A DNA stretch of 64,000 nt from Mytilus californianus (Eukaryota > Mollusca > Bivalvia > Mytilida > Mytilidae): contig NW_026262659.1 of the NCBI RefSeq assembly GCF_021869535.1, positions 6,510,001 to 6,574,000 on the forward strand, given 5' to 3'. Under the pieces are notes generated by a model. The model did no database searches. It was given only the letters and a program-made list of their open reading frames with translations, and was not told where the DNA came from. A program made the position numbers and the translations under genes. Shown piece after piece: positions 47,020-58,760 of the stretch (position 1 is the stretch's first letter; every line of letters begins with the position of its first letter).

Positions 47020-48540
47020 TTCCGCAACGCCTGTTAGAGGAGTTAAACCTAAATGTCGAAACACGCGTGAATATAAAGAAATAGCTTATTTTGATTAATG
47101 GAATAGACTGTTGCGACCCTTCAGCTATTTCTTAATTTTCACGCGTAATTTGGCATTTAGGTCCTCCGTAACCCCTCTAATGGGCATTGCGGCACATATT
47201 GATTATAACTATTTTGTTCCTCTATCAATAAGCTTTCGAATGGGGTATAAGGTTTCTCTGTAATTAGGGGCTGAAGGGTCGCAACACTCCATTCCATTAT
47301 TCAAAATAAGCTCTTTCTTAATGTTCACGTGTATTTCGACATTTAGGTCCTCCATAACTCCTCTAATAGGCGTTGCGGAACATATTGATTATATACCTTC
47401 TGTTCCTCTATTTATAAGCTTTCGAATCACGTATAAGGTATGTCTGTAATTAGAGGTTGAAGGATCACAGCAGTCCATTCCATTGGCTATTTCTTAATTT
47501 TAACGCGTATTTTGGCATTCAGGTTCTCCGTAACCCCTCTAATGGGCATTGCAGCACATATTGATTATAACCATTTTGTTCCTCTATCGATAAGCTTTCG
47601 AATGGGGCATAAGGTTTCTCTGTAATTAGGAACTGAAGGGTCGCAACAGTCCATTCCATTATTCAAATTAAGCTATTTCTTAATATTCACGCGTATTTCG
47701 AAATTTACGTCCTCCGTAACTCCTCTAATAGTCGTTGCGGAATATATTGACTATATTCCTTCTGTTCCTCTATTGATAAGCTTTCGAATGACGTATAAGG
47801 TATATCTGTAATTAGAGGCTGAAGGGTCACAGCAGTCCATTCCATTATTCAAAATATCCATTCCATTATTCAAAATTGACTATTTCTTAATTTTTACGCG
47901 TATTTTGGCATTTAGGTCCTCCGTTACCCCTCTAATGCGGGTTGCGGAACATATTGACTATATACCTTCTGTTCCTTAATTGATAAGCTTTCGAATGACG
48001 TATAAGGTATATCTATTATTAGAGGCCGAAGGGTCGCAGCAGTCCATTCCATTATTCAAAATATTCATTCTGTTATCCAAAATTGGCTATTTCTTAATTT
48101 TCAAGCGTATTTTGGCATTTAGGTCCTCCTTAACCCCTTTTGGGCATTGCGGCACAAATCGATTATAACCATTTGTTCCTCTATTGATAAGCTTTCGAAT
48201 TGAATATAAGGTTTCTCTGTAATTAAGGGTTGAAGGGTTGCAACAGTCCATTCTATTATTCAAAATAAGCTATTTCTTAATGTTCATGCGTATTTCGACA
48301 TTTAGGTCCTCCGTAACTCCTCTAAATAGGCGTTGCGGATCATATTGACTATATACCTTCTGTTCCTCTATTGATAAGCTTTCGAATGACGTATAAGGTA
48401 TATCTGTAATTAGAGGCTGAAGGATCACAGCAGTCCTTTCCATTATTAAAAATATCCATTCCATTATCCAAAATTGACTATTTCTTAATTTTCACTCGTA
48501 TTTTGGCATTAAGGTCCTCCGTAACCCCTCTAAAAGAAAA
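47020..48540. repeat. Tandem array, ~190 bp unit, alternating subtypes, fold-back start
   Basis: About seven units, each with GATAAGCTTTCGAAT, a CTGTAATTAG block, CCATTCCATTATTCAAAAT, GCTATTTCTTAAT and TTAGGTCCTCCGTAAC. Two subtypes, one with GGGGTATAAGGTTTCTC and one with ACGTATAAGGTATATC, mostly alternate. The first ~100 bp (47025-47125) is inverted relative to the rest, giving a potential hairpin with the next unit. Confidence 0.9.
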
Positions 48541-49168
48541 GTATCTTGGATTGTAAAATAGCTGAACACAATAGGTCTAGATTTTTTTAAAAATCAATGC
48601 AGGAGTGCAAACTACAAAAAAATGTTCATGTAAATGAACAAATTTATGTGATTTTAATTTATAATGAATCATTTGTTATAAAAGAAGAATATGTTTGCTT
48701 GATTTGATTTTTTTTTTCATTAAGCATATTTAGAAGATGTAACTATCTTGTTCTTTTAATATTCTGAAAACATAAGACAAGATCTATCATCTGATATATC
48801 ATTTAGTTTTTGTTCCATTCATATTATGAATCTTTTTCTCTGTATAATCCATATAAAATGTGTCATTTAAGTAGAAGCTGTAGCTTGAAAACAAACAAGA
48901 TGACCTAGCACTTTATTATATCTTTGAGCATATCACAATATATACTACGGTTTGATAAAGTAGGGAACAAATATAATCCAATCATTGTATGTAATACATG
49001 AAAAATGATATGCAATAGTTAATTTATAAAAAAATGTATAAAAGTTACATTTTTGTTTATTGTAATAGACAAGTATACAATGATTCAAGTGTATCACACG
49101 ACGATCACACGGGGTTTATACTTTGTTTTTCATGCCATTATTTTATTGTTTAACTAATTTTTCGATTG
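48541..49168. other. 3' flank of the B-box gene
   Basis: AT-rich. An AATAAA on the minus strand (reverse complement TTTATT at 49142-49147) lies about 22 bases past the stop codon and may be the polyadenylation signal. Confidence 0.45.
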
Positions 49169-50824
49169 TTACATATGCGTTTTTGGTTCAATTGATGAAT
49201 AAACATGGTCTTCAGCGTATTTGAATATGGCAATTTCTCCGCCATCAAATCCAACCCACACATAGTCCTGACTGCTTACAGTGCAACAGATAGGGTTATT
49301 TCCAAGTTTATCCTTCTGAATACACTGTCCGTCAATGTTGACTAAATACTGCTCACGTTTTGATCGACTAGTTATGGTGACCAAAGATCTACTAAGGAAT
49401 CCTGCACCTACAATATCGTAGTCTTCTGATTCACCAGGATATGAAACTGACGAAAAACAAAATCGCTGATTTCCATTTTTATCAACGACAAGAACCCACG
49501 ACTCCTTTTCTGGACGACATACAATGCAGAGCAAGCCATCTTTATTTTCGCTTATTTGAACAGGATTTGTGATCTCAACTTTGTCTGGGTATAGGGACAG
49601 TTCTCTTGCAACTGACTTGCCACTGGTGTGCCGACGTACCACATACCTTCCACGTTCACCTGCAGACTTGTCAAAAAGACAGATCATAAGCTCGTCTCCG
49701 TTCGTAGCAGACTTACAAATACAACATAAACCTAGCTCTCCTATGTTAATACTAGATGAAAGTGAAAACGAGGTTTTCCTTGTGACTGCTGAAGTAGAAC
49801 AGTTCAACTGTTTTAAAGATTTCTTGTTCGAAAAGCCGATCACCAAACTATTTTTGGTATTAACACCAGCTGTGGTTGGAACCTGGTCTAGATTTTTCAA
49901 TGTTTTTAAAGTTATTTTGGCTCCTCTGCAATCTACTTCATTCACATCACGAGCGATCAGCCAAGCGCATAATTCCAGCTCTTGAGGGACAATCCAAACT
50001 ATGTCTTTTCCACTTGTAAAAGACACCACTAACTGGAGTTCTTCCTTATTCCACTTAATTGCATTTACATAAGAGATGTGTTGTTCTTCTTTTTCTTCGA
50101 ATTCCTCGTTTTGAGGTGCCATAATCTCGGAATCCTCGCTTTTAACACTTGCCGTCTCTTGACTTTTGATGGGTTGTAGCATTTCATAGATTCCAGCTTC
50201 AGTATAACCCATTATGTGCCGCAGTTTACTTTTGGTTGCAAATTCTTCGTTAAACTGGTAGATCGGGACTTGTAAGTTTGGTATGGTATCGGTATATGGG
50301 TCGTGTTCAAGCAGTTTCTTTAATGTCACGTGATACTTAGCAATGTCTGTGTCAGGTATATCATTACTCTTCGTTTTACAGGTTTCGAGTATTGCCTGAA
50401 TATCGACTATACGTTTTTCTTGTGTTTTAATAAACCGTTTATACTCGTTGTCAGCAATCTTTTCTTCTGAATTCAGATTTTCAATTAATTCATTCTGTAA
50501 TTCATCAAATGTATCATTTATCATCTGCCGCTTCGTTCTTATGATTTCGACTTGCTCACTGACGGACGTGTTAAGGATGGTCTGTACGTCTGATGCCTTT
50601 GATATGGACTCTTTTATGTGAGGGATTTTGGAATCTTCTGCCTCTGTTATGGCCTTAAGAAGAGAGTTCCTGCATTTGGTTCCAAATTCTTTGAGTTTCA
50701 TAAATTTGTGACTTTTATGGGGCCCTGTGATGCAGTCATCACATACCAATAATTTACAGTCCTGGCAGAAGAAACGAACTTCTTCATGTTCATGTTGTTC
50801 ACATCCAGAAAATGAAACGGACAT
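49169..50824 (-). CDS. B-box zinc-finger, coiled-coil protein (TRIM-like, no RING)
   Basis: 551 aa, one coding exon, ATG at 50824-50822 and stop at 49171-49169. The N-terminal B-box has ligands C8, H11, C20, C23, C28, C31, H36 and H39 (GCEQHEH, FFCQDC, CDDC, PHKSH). A helical, Glu/Lys-rich region at about 45-170 is a likely coiled coil. An acidic linker near 225-245 (EEFEEKEEQ) precedes a C-terminal half with repeated short strands (SLVIGF, DYVWVGF, EIAIFKY) suggesting a beta-propeller-like sensor. RING is absent, so ubiquitin-ligase activity is not expected by itself. Bivalves have many such B-box proteins, often linked to immune or signalling roles; a specific role cannot be read here. An acceptor ATGCATTTCAG just before the ATG suggests an upstream 5' UTR exon. 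Confidence 0.9.
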   Translation of the reverse strand: MSVSFSGCEQHEHEEVRFFCQDCKLLVCDDCITGPHKSHKFMKLKEFGTKCRNSLLKAITEAEDSKIPHIKESISKASDVQTILNTSVSEQVEIIRTKRQMINDTFDELQNELIENLNSEEKIADNEYKRFIKTQEKRIVDIQAILETCKTKSNDIPDTDIAKYHVTLKKLLEHDPYTDTIPNLQVPIYQFNEEFATKSKLRHIMGYTEAGIYEMLQPIKSQETASVKSEDSEIMAPQNEEFEEKEEQHISYVNAIKWNKEELQLVVSFTSGKDIVWIVPQELELCAWLIARDVNEVDCRGAKITLKTLKNLDQVPTTAGVNTKNSLVIGFSNKKSLKQLNCSTSAVTRKTSFSLSSSINIGELGLCCICKSATNGDELMICLFDKSAGERGRYVVRRHTSGKSVARELSLYPDKVEITNPVQISENKDGLLCIVCRPEKESWVLVVDKNGNQRFCFSSVSYPGESEDYDIVGAGFLSRSLVTITSRSKREQYLVNIDGQCIQKDKLGNNPICCTVSSQDYVWVGFDGGEIAIFKYAEDHVYSSIEPKTHM

Positions 50825-50834
50825 ATTTTCTGAA

Positions 50835-51950
50835 ATGCATAATTATAACGACTTATTATGCATAACTATTTTTTCATGACCATGTTATCTTTGAAAGTCA
50901 CATACGCATTGAATTTATATGTATATTTTGTAATGAATTATCATTTTTTGTATGGACTGGCGATGCAATTAATGCGACGATAAAATTGGACGTGCTTATA
51001 ATATTGCTGGATGCAAATTAAACTAGTTTTATTACATAGTCATGACATAACCATGTTTACATTATATGTATACGCACATAGAGAGAGGAGATACCAAGCG
51101 GGTAAATGAAAAATTATAAGTCCAATAAAACAGACAACGCCATTGTAAAAAAATAAAACAACGACAAAAAAGAGAACAGCAGTATTTCATTTCATGTTCA
51201 AGTTGGGGTCATCCCGTTGGTAGCCGCACCAGTAGGGTTTTAATTGTGTATTTTAGTTTTACAACATACGTTCTAGATTGATAAAGGATAAATTAATTTG
51301 CGTGCACGTTAAACTGGTGTTACCCCATCCCATTACGTGCATATGCCGGCTATCTTCCCGTATAATGTTCGGTGTTGATTGTCTCTTTTTATATTCTGTT
51401 TTTTTTTCTGAATGTTGTTTAGTACTTATGGTTACTTCTGTTATCCTTTCAATGCTTTATTGATAAAAGATCACTAACTTATAAAACGACATTCTCATAT
51501 TGTACGTGTGGGAAGATTGTTTGGATTTGCAACAAGAAAATAAAAACACAATGACATAAAAATGCCTACCTTAAAAAGTTAATCTGTTTGTATCATCGTA
51601 CGATATCATGTGGGACAAGCGAACCCTTGATCTTCCTCTTTGATATAAATATGTGTTTAATTAACTTAAATATGCACACTTGTACTATGTGTGCAGATAA
51701 AAACAGATAAAGCATTAAAAAATAGACGCAAAATGTGCACAGAAATTTCGATTAGGTTATAAGTTTTTTGTGGACCTTTTTTAAGAGGGATTGTTTTACA
51801 GAAATTAATACAAACGGGGCGTTGTTTTTTTTCATTCAGTTTTGCTTTCTTTTATCTATCGTATTTTTTCAGTTGATTTTATATGCATATGAAGTTTTAA
51901 ATAATAAATTGTATACCTTTATAAAGTTTGATTTTGTTATATATGTATTA
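50835..51950. other. Upstream region of the B-box gene
   Basis: Probably a 5' UTR intron or promoter for the minus-strand gene. No other gene is recognised; frames near 51278 and 51768 are AT-rich and hydrophobic without domain signatures. Confidence 0.4.
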
Positions 51951-51954
51951 ATAA

Positions 51955-52215
51955 AAGGAGACATTGGGTACATGAATCTGTCAATAAGACATTCACTTAT
52001 AGGGTCTTTGCATCGGAATTAAACACATTTATTCTAAAATCAGTTGTTGGCATGACACGGGTAATGTTCTTCTCATATATTTTATGACGGTATAATACTA
52101 AACCCCTTACAGGAGGGATTGTGCCTGATATTCATATGAGGAAGACATAATCTTTCAATCAGTTTAATTGAGGTCTGGAGCTGGCATGTCAGTAACTGCT
52201 AGTAGTCTGTGTGAA
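51955..52215 (+). mobile_element. Penelope-like element 3' tail, copy 1
   Basis: Contains CACTTATAGGGTCTTTGCATC, CAGTTGTTGGCATGACACGG, GTTTAATTGAGGTCTGGAGC and CATGTCAGTAACTGCTAGTA. It matches the 3' parts of the copies at 62406-63060 and, inverted, 54310-54590. Only the last ~25 codons and the 3' UTR remain. Confidence 0.8.
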
Positions 52216-52837
52216 AATAACACTGTGTGAATTTCATGCGTCCAAAGTGCAGAAAATGAGTCCGTTAAATCGTGATTTATATTTTTCATTTACACAAATT
52301 ATCTAACCAAATAAAATTTACTCTGACATTTCTCTCAAACGACTAAAGTTGAATACCGATTGCAAGAATTTAATAAAGCAAAAGCGATCTCACAAAAGTT
52401 GATTTATACTATTAACCAAGCAAAAGTATAAGAATTGTTCTTCGGCTCTTTTGTTACCTCACAACTTCTCACAATCATACACATGTATATGAATGTTGTG
52501 CTTATAAAAACATTTACAAAAAAAAAATAATAATTACAAAATGCGGCACAACGTTATCTGTAGTGCTCCCCTTCTTATATATTTTAGTGTCAAATTAGAG
52601 AAATGAAAACTTATCAGAGATTCCAGGGTTTTGATTTGTTTAGAGTACATAAGATTCATCAGTGGCACTCTAATCAAAACAGTTGGAAAGTCGGATAAGG
52701 CCGTCCATGCCTGGGGTATAAAACCTAACTGTTTAAAAAAAAAAAACTTTTAATAAACAGTACATTTACAAAAGGTTAAGCGGTAGTTACTAATTTCTTA
52801 AACTCGTAATCCATACAGAATATACCAACAAAGGGTT

Positions 52838-53035
52838 TCCGGAGGAGCTACATAACTTATTACTTTCCTTGAGTCATAATACAGATTTCCGGAGGAGTTA
52901 CATAACTTATTACTTTCCTTGATTCATAATACAGATTTCCAGAGGAGCTACATAACTTATACTTTCCTTAAGTCATTATACAAATCTGGAGGAGCTACAT
53001 TACTTATACTTTCCTTAAGTCATTATACAGATTTT
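52838..53035. repeat. Four-unit tandem repeat (~48-55 bp)
   Basis: Units around CCGGAGGAGCTACATAACTT followed by ACTTTCCTTGAGTCATAATAC; later units have small deletions. Confidence 0.85.
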
Positions 53036-53329
53036 ATTCTGGCAAAAGGGAGATAACTCAATTTGAACACGCTTCAATCGCCCATCATAAATACATAGAA
53101 TGATCAAAACAAATCATGTATAAGCTAGTCCCTTTTCAAAACGTCTCTATAAAAAGGAAGATCTGAGAGGCTTCCATTAATTCAAATTGGAGTTTTCCCG
53201 GCTGCATCGACAGTGTAACCGCCTTGTTAATGTGTACTATGTCAAATGAAAGGACAGGAAATAAGGCAGGAATGTTTTTTTTGCTGCTGTATAGCTTATT
53301 TTCTTTCAGTGACTTCCTGAGGGGTGGAC

Positions 53330-53500
53330 AGGAGGGTACCCTTCTCCCACCTCCCGCCCCCTATCTCCCACCTCCCACTTTTAGAATCTTTTTTTCTCTC
53401 CCACCACCCGCCCTCTTCCTCCCACCGCCCCCTCTCCCAGTTCCGCCCCCACCTCCCACCTCCCTCAAATGCTGTCCACCCCCTCCTTCCTAGAACATGT
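53330..53500. repeat. C-rich pyrimidine tract
   Basis: Runs of CCCACCTCCC and related words on the plus strand. The overlapping proline-rich frame is a by-product of the low-complexity sequence. Confidence 0.8.
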
Positions 53501-53574
53501 GAAAATTGATATATTGACGTAAAAAAGCGATTTTAGATGTTGCTCGAAAAGATGCTTTACACCCATTATAAAAA

Positions 53575-54130
53575 TAAGGAGATGATGTATGATTGCCAAT
53601 GAGACAATTATCCACCATAGTTCAAATGACGGTGATTTAAGCAATAATTAGTATAAGTCACAGTACGGTCTTCAACAATAAAAAATAAATTACCGTATAG
53701 TCAGCGATAAAAGGCCCCAACAGGAAAAATGTTAAACAATTCAAACAAGACAACTGAAGGCCAAATTCATAACAATACAATTTACAAAATACAAATATGA
53801 CAAACTTCCACTGAAGAACAGGCTCCTGACTCGGGACATGCAGGTACAAATGTGGCGCGGTTAAACATTTTGTGAGTGTTCAAGCCTCCCCTAACCTGGA
53901 ACAGCGGTGTAACAGCACGACATTTGTTGAAATGTAAAAATTAGTTGCAAATCGCAAATATAACTAACATCAAGACAGTAGACACAAAGCACCGATAAAA
54001 CAGTACTCACAGTTACTGAAAGCTAGTTCAAAGCCATTTACAACTAATAAACAGATCATGTTCTCTCAGACTAAATTATCAATCAGTATACATCTAACGA
54101 ATTTAGTATAAGACTTCATAAATTTAGTAA
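53575..54130 (+). repeat. Dispersed repeat family A, long copy
   Basis: ATGTATGATTGCCAATGAGA, GTCACAGTACGGTCTTCAAC, CAGGCTCCTGACTCGGGACA and GTGGCGCGGTTAAAC, through CAGTTACTGAAAGCTAG to AACAGATCATGTTCTC. It defines the long form of the family. Confidence 0.85.
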
Positions 54131-54309
54131 GTAACACATTTGCTCGTGTGTGCTCATAAGTAGCATGCATGTTCCACTATATTACATTATTTTAAATACA
54201 GCTGTTATAATTGAATTATACCTTGTACATGTAATATGGAGAGAGCTTTTATAGGCTGTGCCTGTTGCTCAATCCTTTTCATATCTTAACGAATAAAATA
54301 TGTTTGAAA

Positions 54310-55170
54310 TAAAAAAAATAAAAAAAGGGAAACTAAGCAAAATGACAATGATACATAAATTAATAAAGGACTACTAGCAGTTACTGACATGCCAGCTTTA
54401 TACCTCAATTAAACTGATTGAAAGAGTATGTCTTCATCATATGAAAATCAAGTACAATCCCTCCCGTTAGGGGTTTAGTATCATACCATCATAAAGTATA
54501 TGAGAAGAACATAACCCGTATCATGCCAACAACAGGTTTTAGAATAAATGTGTTTATTTCCGATGCAAAGACCCTATGAGTGAATCAATATTAATTCCAA
54601 AATATACAATCTTCAATGACCTGACAACAGTATCGTAACTATATCCCTTCTGAATAAGTCTGTTTAAAGTTTGGTTAGCTTTTGGGGTGAATGACGAGAT
54701 TTTTTAATATTACAATAAAAGATCGGATGTGAAATACCTGAACACATGTTGATTTATATTTACGAATGATGTCCTTGTGCCGATGATAAAGGTTAGTAAA
54801 TGTTTTGACTAGTTTGTGATATCGAAAACCCTGGTGTAATAATTTTTCAGTAATACAGAGATTTCTTTCGTTAAAATCAAATACGTTGTTACATTCACGA
54901 GCGAATCGAACAAGTTGAGATATATAAACACCATAAGATGGTGACGAGGGAACGTCACCATCTAAAAATGGATAATTAACAATAGGAAATGAAAAATGAT
55001 CTCTTTTATCGTAAATTTTGGTATTAAAATCCCGTTAAAGATATAGATATCAAGATCCAGGAAAGGGCAGTTTCATTGTTATTATCAGCTTTATTTAAAG
55101 TCAGTTCAGCAGAATAAATCTCTTTAGCGTACATACTGAAGTCGTCATTATTGAGAGCCAATAATCAATT
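54310..55170 (-). mobile_element. Penelope-like element fragment, copy 2
   Basis: The minus strand, across several frames, encodes SPSYGVYISQLVRFAREC, DFNERNLCITEKLL and HQGFRYHKLVKTFT, preceded by DIFALNNDDF-type and KIYDKRDHF-type segments and followed by the shared 3' UTR. The RT core is missing and frameshifts are present. It is inverted relative to the tail at 51955-52215. Confidence 0.8.
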
Positions 55171-55282
55171 TACATTTTGGACAATAAGTCTGTTAAATAA
55201 ATTTAAATAATTTATCTATAGACGTATACTTTTGCAATGAACGATAAAGAAACACATACAGCATATATCAAAGGGGTAATAA

Positions 55283-55371
55283 TTAAATACCATCTTTCAT
55301 CACCATTGTTAGGTCCTGAAGATGAACTTCCTTCATCAAAAAGTCCGATAAAGTCTCATAATCAATGTGGC
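55283..55371 (-). CDS. Possible EF-hand-like exon
   Basis: After an acceptor-like GTTCAG the minus strand reads HIDYETLSDFLMKEVHLQ and then a stop. G-x-I-D-Y-E-x-[LF] is reminiscent of the end of an EF-hand loop, but the calcium loop itself is not visible and no adjoining exon was confirmed. Confidence 0.2.
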
Positions 55372-56823
55372 CTGAACATCATATAAAATTAGAATTTTAA
55401 TAAAAGTACAAGCTGTTGGGTTTGCTAAAAATGTACGCTAATGAGACACTAACCCAAAAACACAAAAAGGATATCTAGATTATTTGTATCATTTTTTTAT
55501 TTAGAAAAAAACAATTAAAGAATTATTATGAATAATAAAAAAAACAAGCTAAGGTTTTTCTACTGCTATAACTGAATAAGCAAGGTCTCACAAAAAGACA
55601 CGAACCATCAATTAAGCAAACTGAAATATATTTACAAATTTACCAAATGAATTTGACAAAGGTAATAATATACAGTACACAGATAATAATAAAAACCAAC
55701 AGGTAACAATAGAAGTCTATGAATAACATTAAAACTGTAATAAATCTTATTCTCTGAGTATTCTCGTCCTGAACATACATAAAATATTTGCCACTTGACG
55801 TTAAGCAACGAACAATCAATCAATCAATCTATGAGTATACTAATTTAAACAATTTCAAGAACGTTGTTTTATATAAGTCTTGAAAGTTCCACACGATATA
55901 ATAAATACAACTGTAAACGAATAAACTCATTAAGTCCAAACCAAGTCAATTTTTTATTTAGTTCTTCGAACTCCTTGATTCGAAATGTGTAGCAAGCGAG
56001 CAAAAAATGTATTTCTATTTTATTTTAACTAGATTTTTCAGAGGCCTTAGAATTTTCTTCTAGTGAGCAACATTATATTTAAACAATTTAAACAAATATT
56101 TTAAAAAGTAAATATATACAAGCAAGCGATCAAAGATTTGCATATTTACATTACTCATATTCCTACGCTGCTTCCATTGATAACACATTAAACATTAATG
56201 CATCTACCTCCGATAAATTGTAGCATATTACTTGCCATGCAGTCTTTACTTTGCTCTGCAATGACATAAACTAATATGTAACTGATACAAATTAAAAGAA
56301 TCGTTACGGTAGTTTAATAACACATTTTGCTATTAAATGTAGAGATACTAATCAAATGAGTCTGCTGAGTAAAACAGCTGTATTATATATGAATGAGATT
56401 AATCACAATTGAAAAGTCTACAATCAAAATATCTGAAGTATAGAACTGGTGCATCTTACAGAAGTTATATATGATATTCAAGATAGAGGAACTCTAGCAG
56501 TCAAGCATACCAAATTAACCTATACATATTTATTTAAGGACATTCATCAGATATGTTCACATTGTCATAGACACAATCTTGACTGATGTTCAGCATTCAT
56601 GATATTACAGGCAATACAACCAGTATCACTAATAGATCAGGGACTAATAACCCTGTATCTGTGTTCAACCATTATTTCTAGTGAATATCATTTTACTCAC
56701 TCTTTTATTATCTGTGGATTGATGGTAGATATAGTGTTTATGAACTGTTTTTCTTCTGATTCGTCTAAAATTTAGCCCAACAATGTTAGATCTTCAAATT
56801 TGCGTTAGGAAATTTTTGTCCGT
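55372..56823. other. AT-rich stretch with one short repeat tail
   Basis: Contains the AATCAAT-type tail at 55762-55832. Otherwise nothing recognisable. Confidence 0.4.
55762..55832. repeat. Repeat tail with AATCAAT microsatellite
   Basis: AAATATTTGCCACTTGACG, TTAAGCAACG and three AATC repeats; second copy of the sequence at 4940-5000. Confidence 0.7.
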
Positions 56824-56925
56824 CCCTCAGTGGGATTCGAACCCTTGCGTCTGTGACATCGTGGCATCACCGCCTGCACCGTGTCAATCGCCCTTGACCA
56901 CTTGACCATCTAGGCTACATAAAAT
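56824..56925 (-). repeat. tRNA-derived SINE head
   Basis: On the minus strand an A-box-like AGATGGTCAAGTGG is followed about 55 bases later by a perfect B box GGGTTCGAATCCC. The acceptor ends do not pair and no anticodon arm is clear, so it is a Pol III promoter-bearing SINE rather than a tRNA gene. Confidence 0.65.
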
Positions 56926-57368
56926 ATAGCTTTCGGTGGTCGATGTAATGCCTTTCTTCGTCGGAACACACGTTCGAAATGTACCAGTTTATATCGCACA
57001 CTACTATTTTTGTTAGAAGCATATCTATGCAGTCTCTGTTGTAAATACCTAACCTATGTCATTTTTTGAAATTTTAGAATTGTACAAGCTTTGTTCGGTT
57101 TTAATTGTATAAATTTAAAGATTGTTATAGTTAAATCAGAATAGATTGATATGATTCATTTTACATTATAATCATACTGATGAAGGATATATGTTATCCG
57201 AAATACTTATAGATACTTACATTTAATGTTTCCTTTTTTAATATTGGTGTTGTTTTGTACACTTTTTAGGCGTTTATATAACTTATTTATTGTGTACAGG
57301 TATATCGTAACTCTTACCGATCCAGCGCCCTCGTTAGAAAGATCGTTGACTGATATCTAGACGTTTTT

Positions 57369-57392
57369 GCGTGAACCCCAGAGGGTTCACGC
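57369..57392. repeat. Perfect 10-bp hairpin
   Basis: GCGTGAACCC, loop CAGA, GGGTTCACGC. No T-run follows on either strand, so it is not a typical terminator. Confidence 0.8.
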
Positions 57393-57589
57393 ATATATAT
57401 GTTGATGTTGTAGTCTTTCGGAATACCGGAAATTCCTGCTGCTTCTTCTTCTTTAGTTTGTATTATCCACCACTATATTGGTGCACCCCAAAGTGGGTAA
57501 ATGTTCATGAGTACACATGTATAGTCACATTAGGGGATAATCTTATCAATAAGTATTTACATAGAAAAATTAATGATAATATTTGAAAT

Positions 57590-58195
57590 CTGTGCCTAAG
57601 AAATTATGTACACCCTTGATGTCTCTGAGTTTATAATCAATGTTCTTCCACAATGGAGGGAGAAGCACAGTTTTCTTGAGCAGTCCTCTATTTTAGTGAG
57701 AAGATAAGGGTCCAAAATCAATTGTGTTAATGGACAATTATCACTGGCTAGCTTCTTCCATGAACACCTATTTGATTACTTATGCTGTTTATTATTGATT
57801 TTAAGTCCTCTATATGTGAATTTCTGTATCTAAATAGAGCGTTGCATTTGAAAATGAAATGTACAATGTCTTCATCTCCATATTGACAAAGTGGACAGAC
57901 AGCGCTGTCTTCATGTCGATTTAATTTACTTCTGTTGGACTGGAGTACATATGTTCCTGTGATTAGACGAGCTTTTATACCACCACGGCGGACATCTTTA
58001 ATATTACTTTCAATTGAGGACCAAAGTTTGTGAATAGTTCCAATCTTCAAACTTGACAGATCACAGTATGACAGGGTAGATTTATTTTGACAGTCAAGTA
58101 ATAATTTTTGAGTCCAAAATGTATCAATTGCTAGTTTCACATTCTTTTTCCAAGACAACTTACACGGCGGATTTTTTATCATTTTTGCAATACTA
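57590..58195 (-). pseudogene. LINE ORF2 C-terminal fragment
   Basis: The minus strand reads KARLITGTYVLQSNRSKLNR then CPLCQYGDEDIVHFIFKC, a CCHC zinc knuckle typical of LINE ORF2 tails common in bivalves. A TAG stop at about 57748 is bypassed in another frame, which continues LASDNCPLTQLILDPYLL, CFSLHCGRTLI and ends near 57590. So one frameshift is present. Endonuclease and RT are missing, the usual result of 5' truncation. Confidence 0.75.
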
Positions 58196-58574
58196 GTTAA
58201 TTCACATCCGTAAAAATCGAAAACTAAACTTTTGATTTATTTTTCTAAATATGTAGAACAATTTGACAATAGTCCATGTCATATATTAATTTTTATAAGA
58301 TATGGATGCTTGTGATATATTTTAATTGCTCATTTTAAAAAGTAGACTTTTTGTGGATGTCGCATGGCGAAGTTTCCGTAGAGTTTACTTTTTCACTGAA
58401 TACTTCATTTATTGATACATACTGTGACCATTTTGTGTATATTCAAATATATCTAGCTATGTTGTAAGACGTGCATAATGTCAAATCATTAAAATACAAA
58501 TTGTTTAGTTTCTTAAAAGACTTGTAAAATTTCCGCTGCTATTTATTCTAAATAGATGCAGTTTGGGTACTGTT

Positions 58575-58640
58575 ACGTTACAGGTACAATAACGTTATTA
58601 TACGATATACAGGAACAATAACGTTATTATACAATTATTG
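58575..58640. repeat. ATACGATATACAGG/AATAACGTTATT minisatellite, block 1
   Basis: Units of about 33 bp containing GGTACAATAACGTTATTATAC and CGATATACAGG. The same units recur at 59165-59290 and 59640-59672. Confidence 0.8.
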
Positions 58641-58760
58641 ACTTTTGATGAGGTTGATACACCGAGGCCAACGGCCGAGGGTGAATGTCATATATCTGGG
58701 GTTGATAAATCATTGTATCAACTGAAATCAAAAGTCAACAATTGTATTATTATATGACGT
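58621..58760. repeat. Long palindrome, ~40 bp arms
   Basis: The left arm ACGTTATTATACAATTATTG plus ACTTTTGATGAGGTTGATAC pairs with the right arm from GTATCAACTGAAATC to TATTATATGACGT. The apex contains ACCGAGGCCAACGGCCGAGG. It begins within the preceding minisatellite. Confidence 0.85.

Noticed and set aside
49569..49985. 138-codon plus-strand frame
   Set aside because: Antisense shadow of the B-box gene.
53224..53493. Proline-rich protein
   Set aside because: The frame is produced by a CCCACC pyrimidine tract; no start context, domain or splice support.
56824..56925. Functional tRNA gene
   Set aside because: The B box is perfect, but the acceptor ends do not pair and no anticodon stem is clear; a tRNA-derived SINE fits better.
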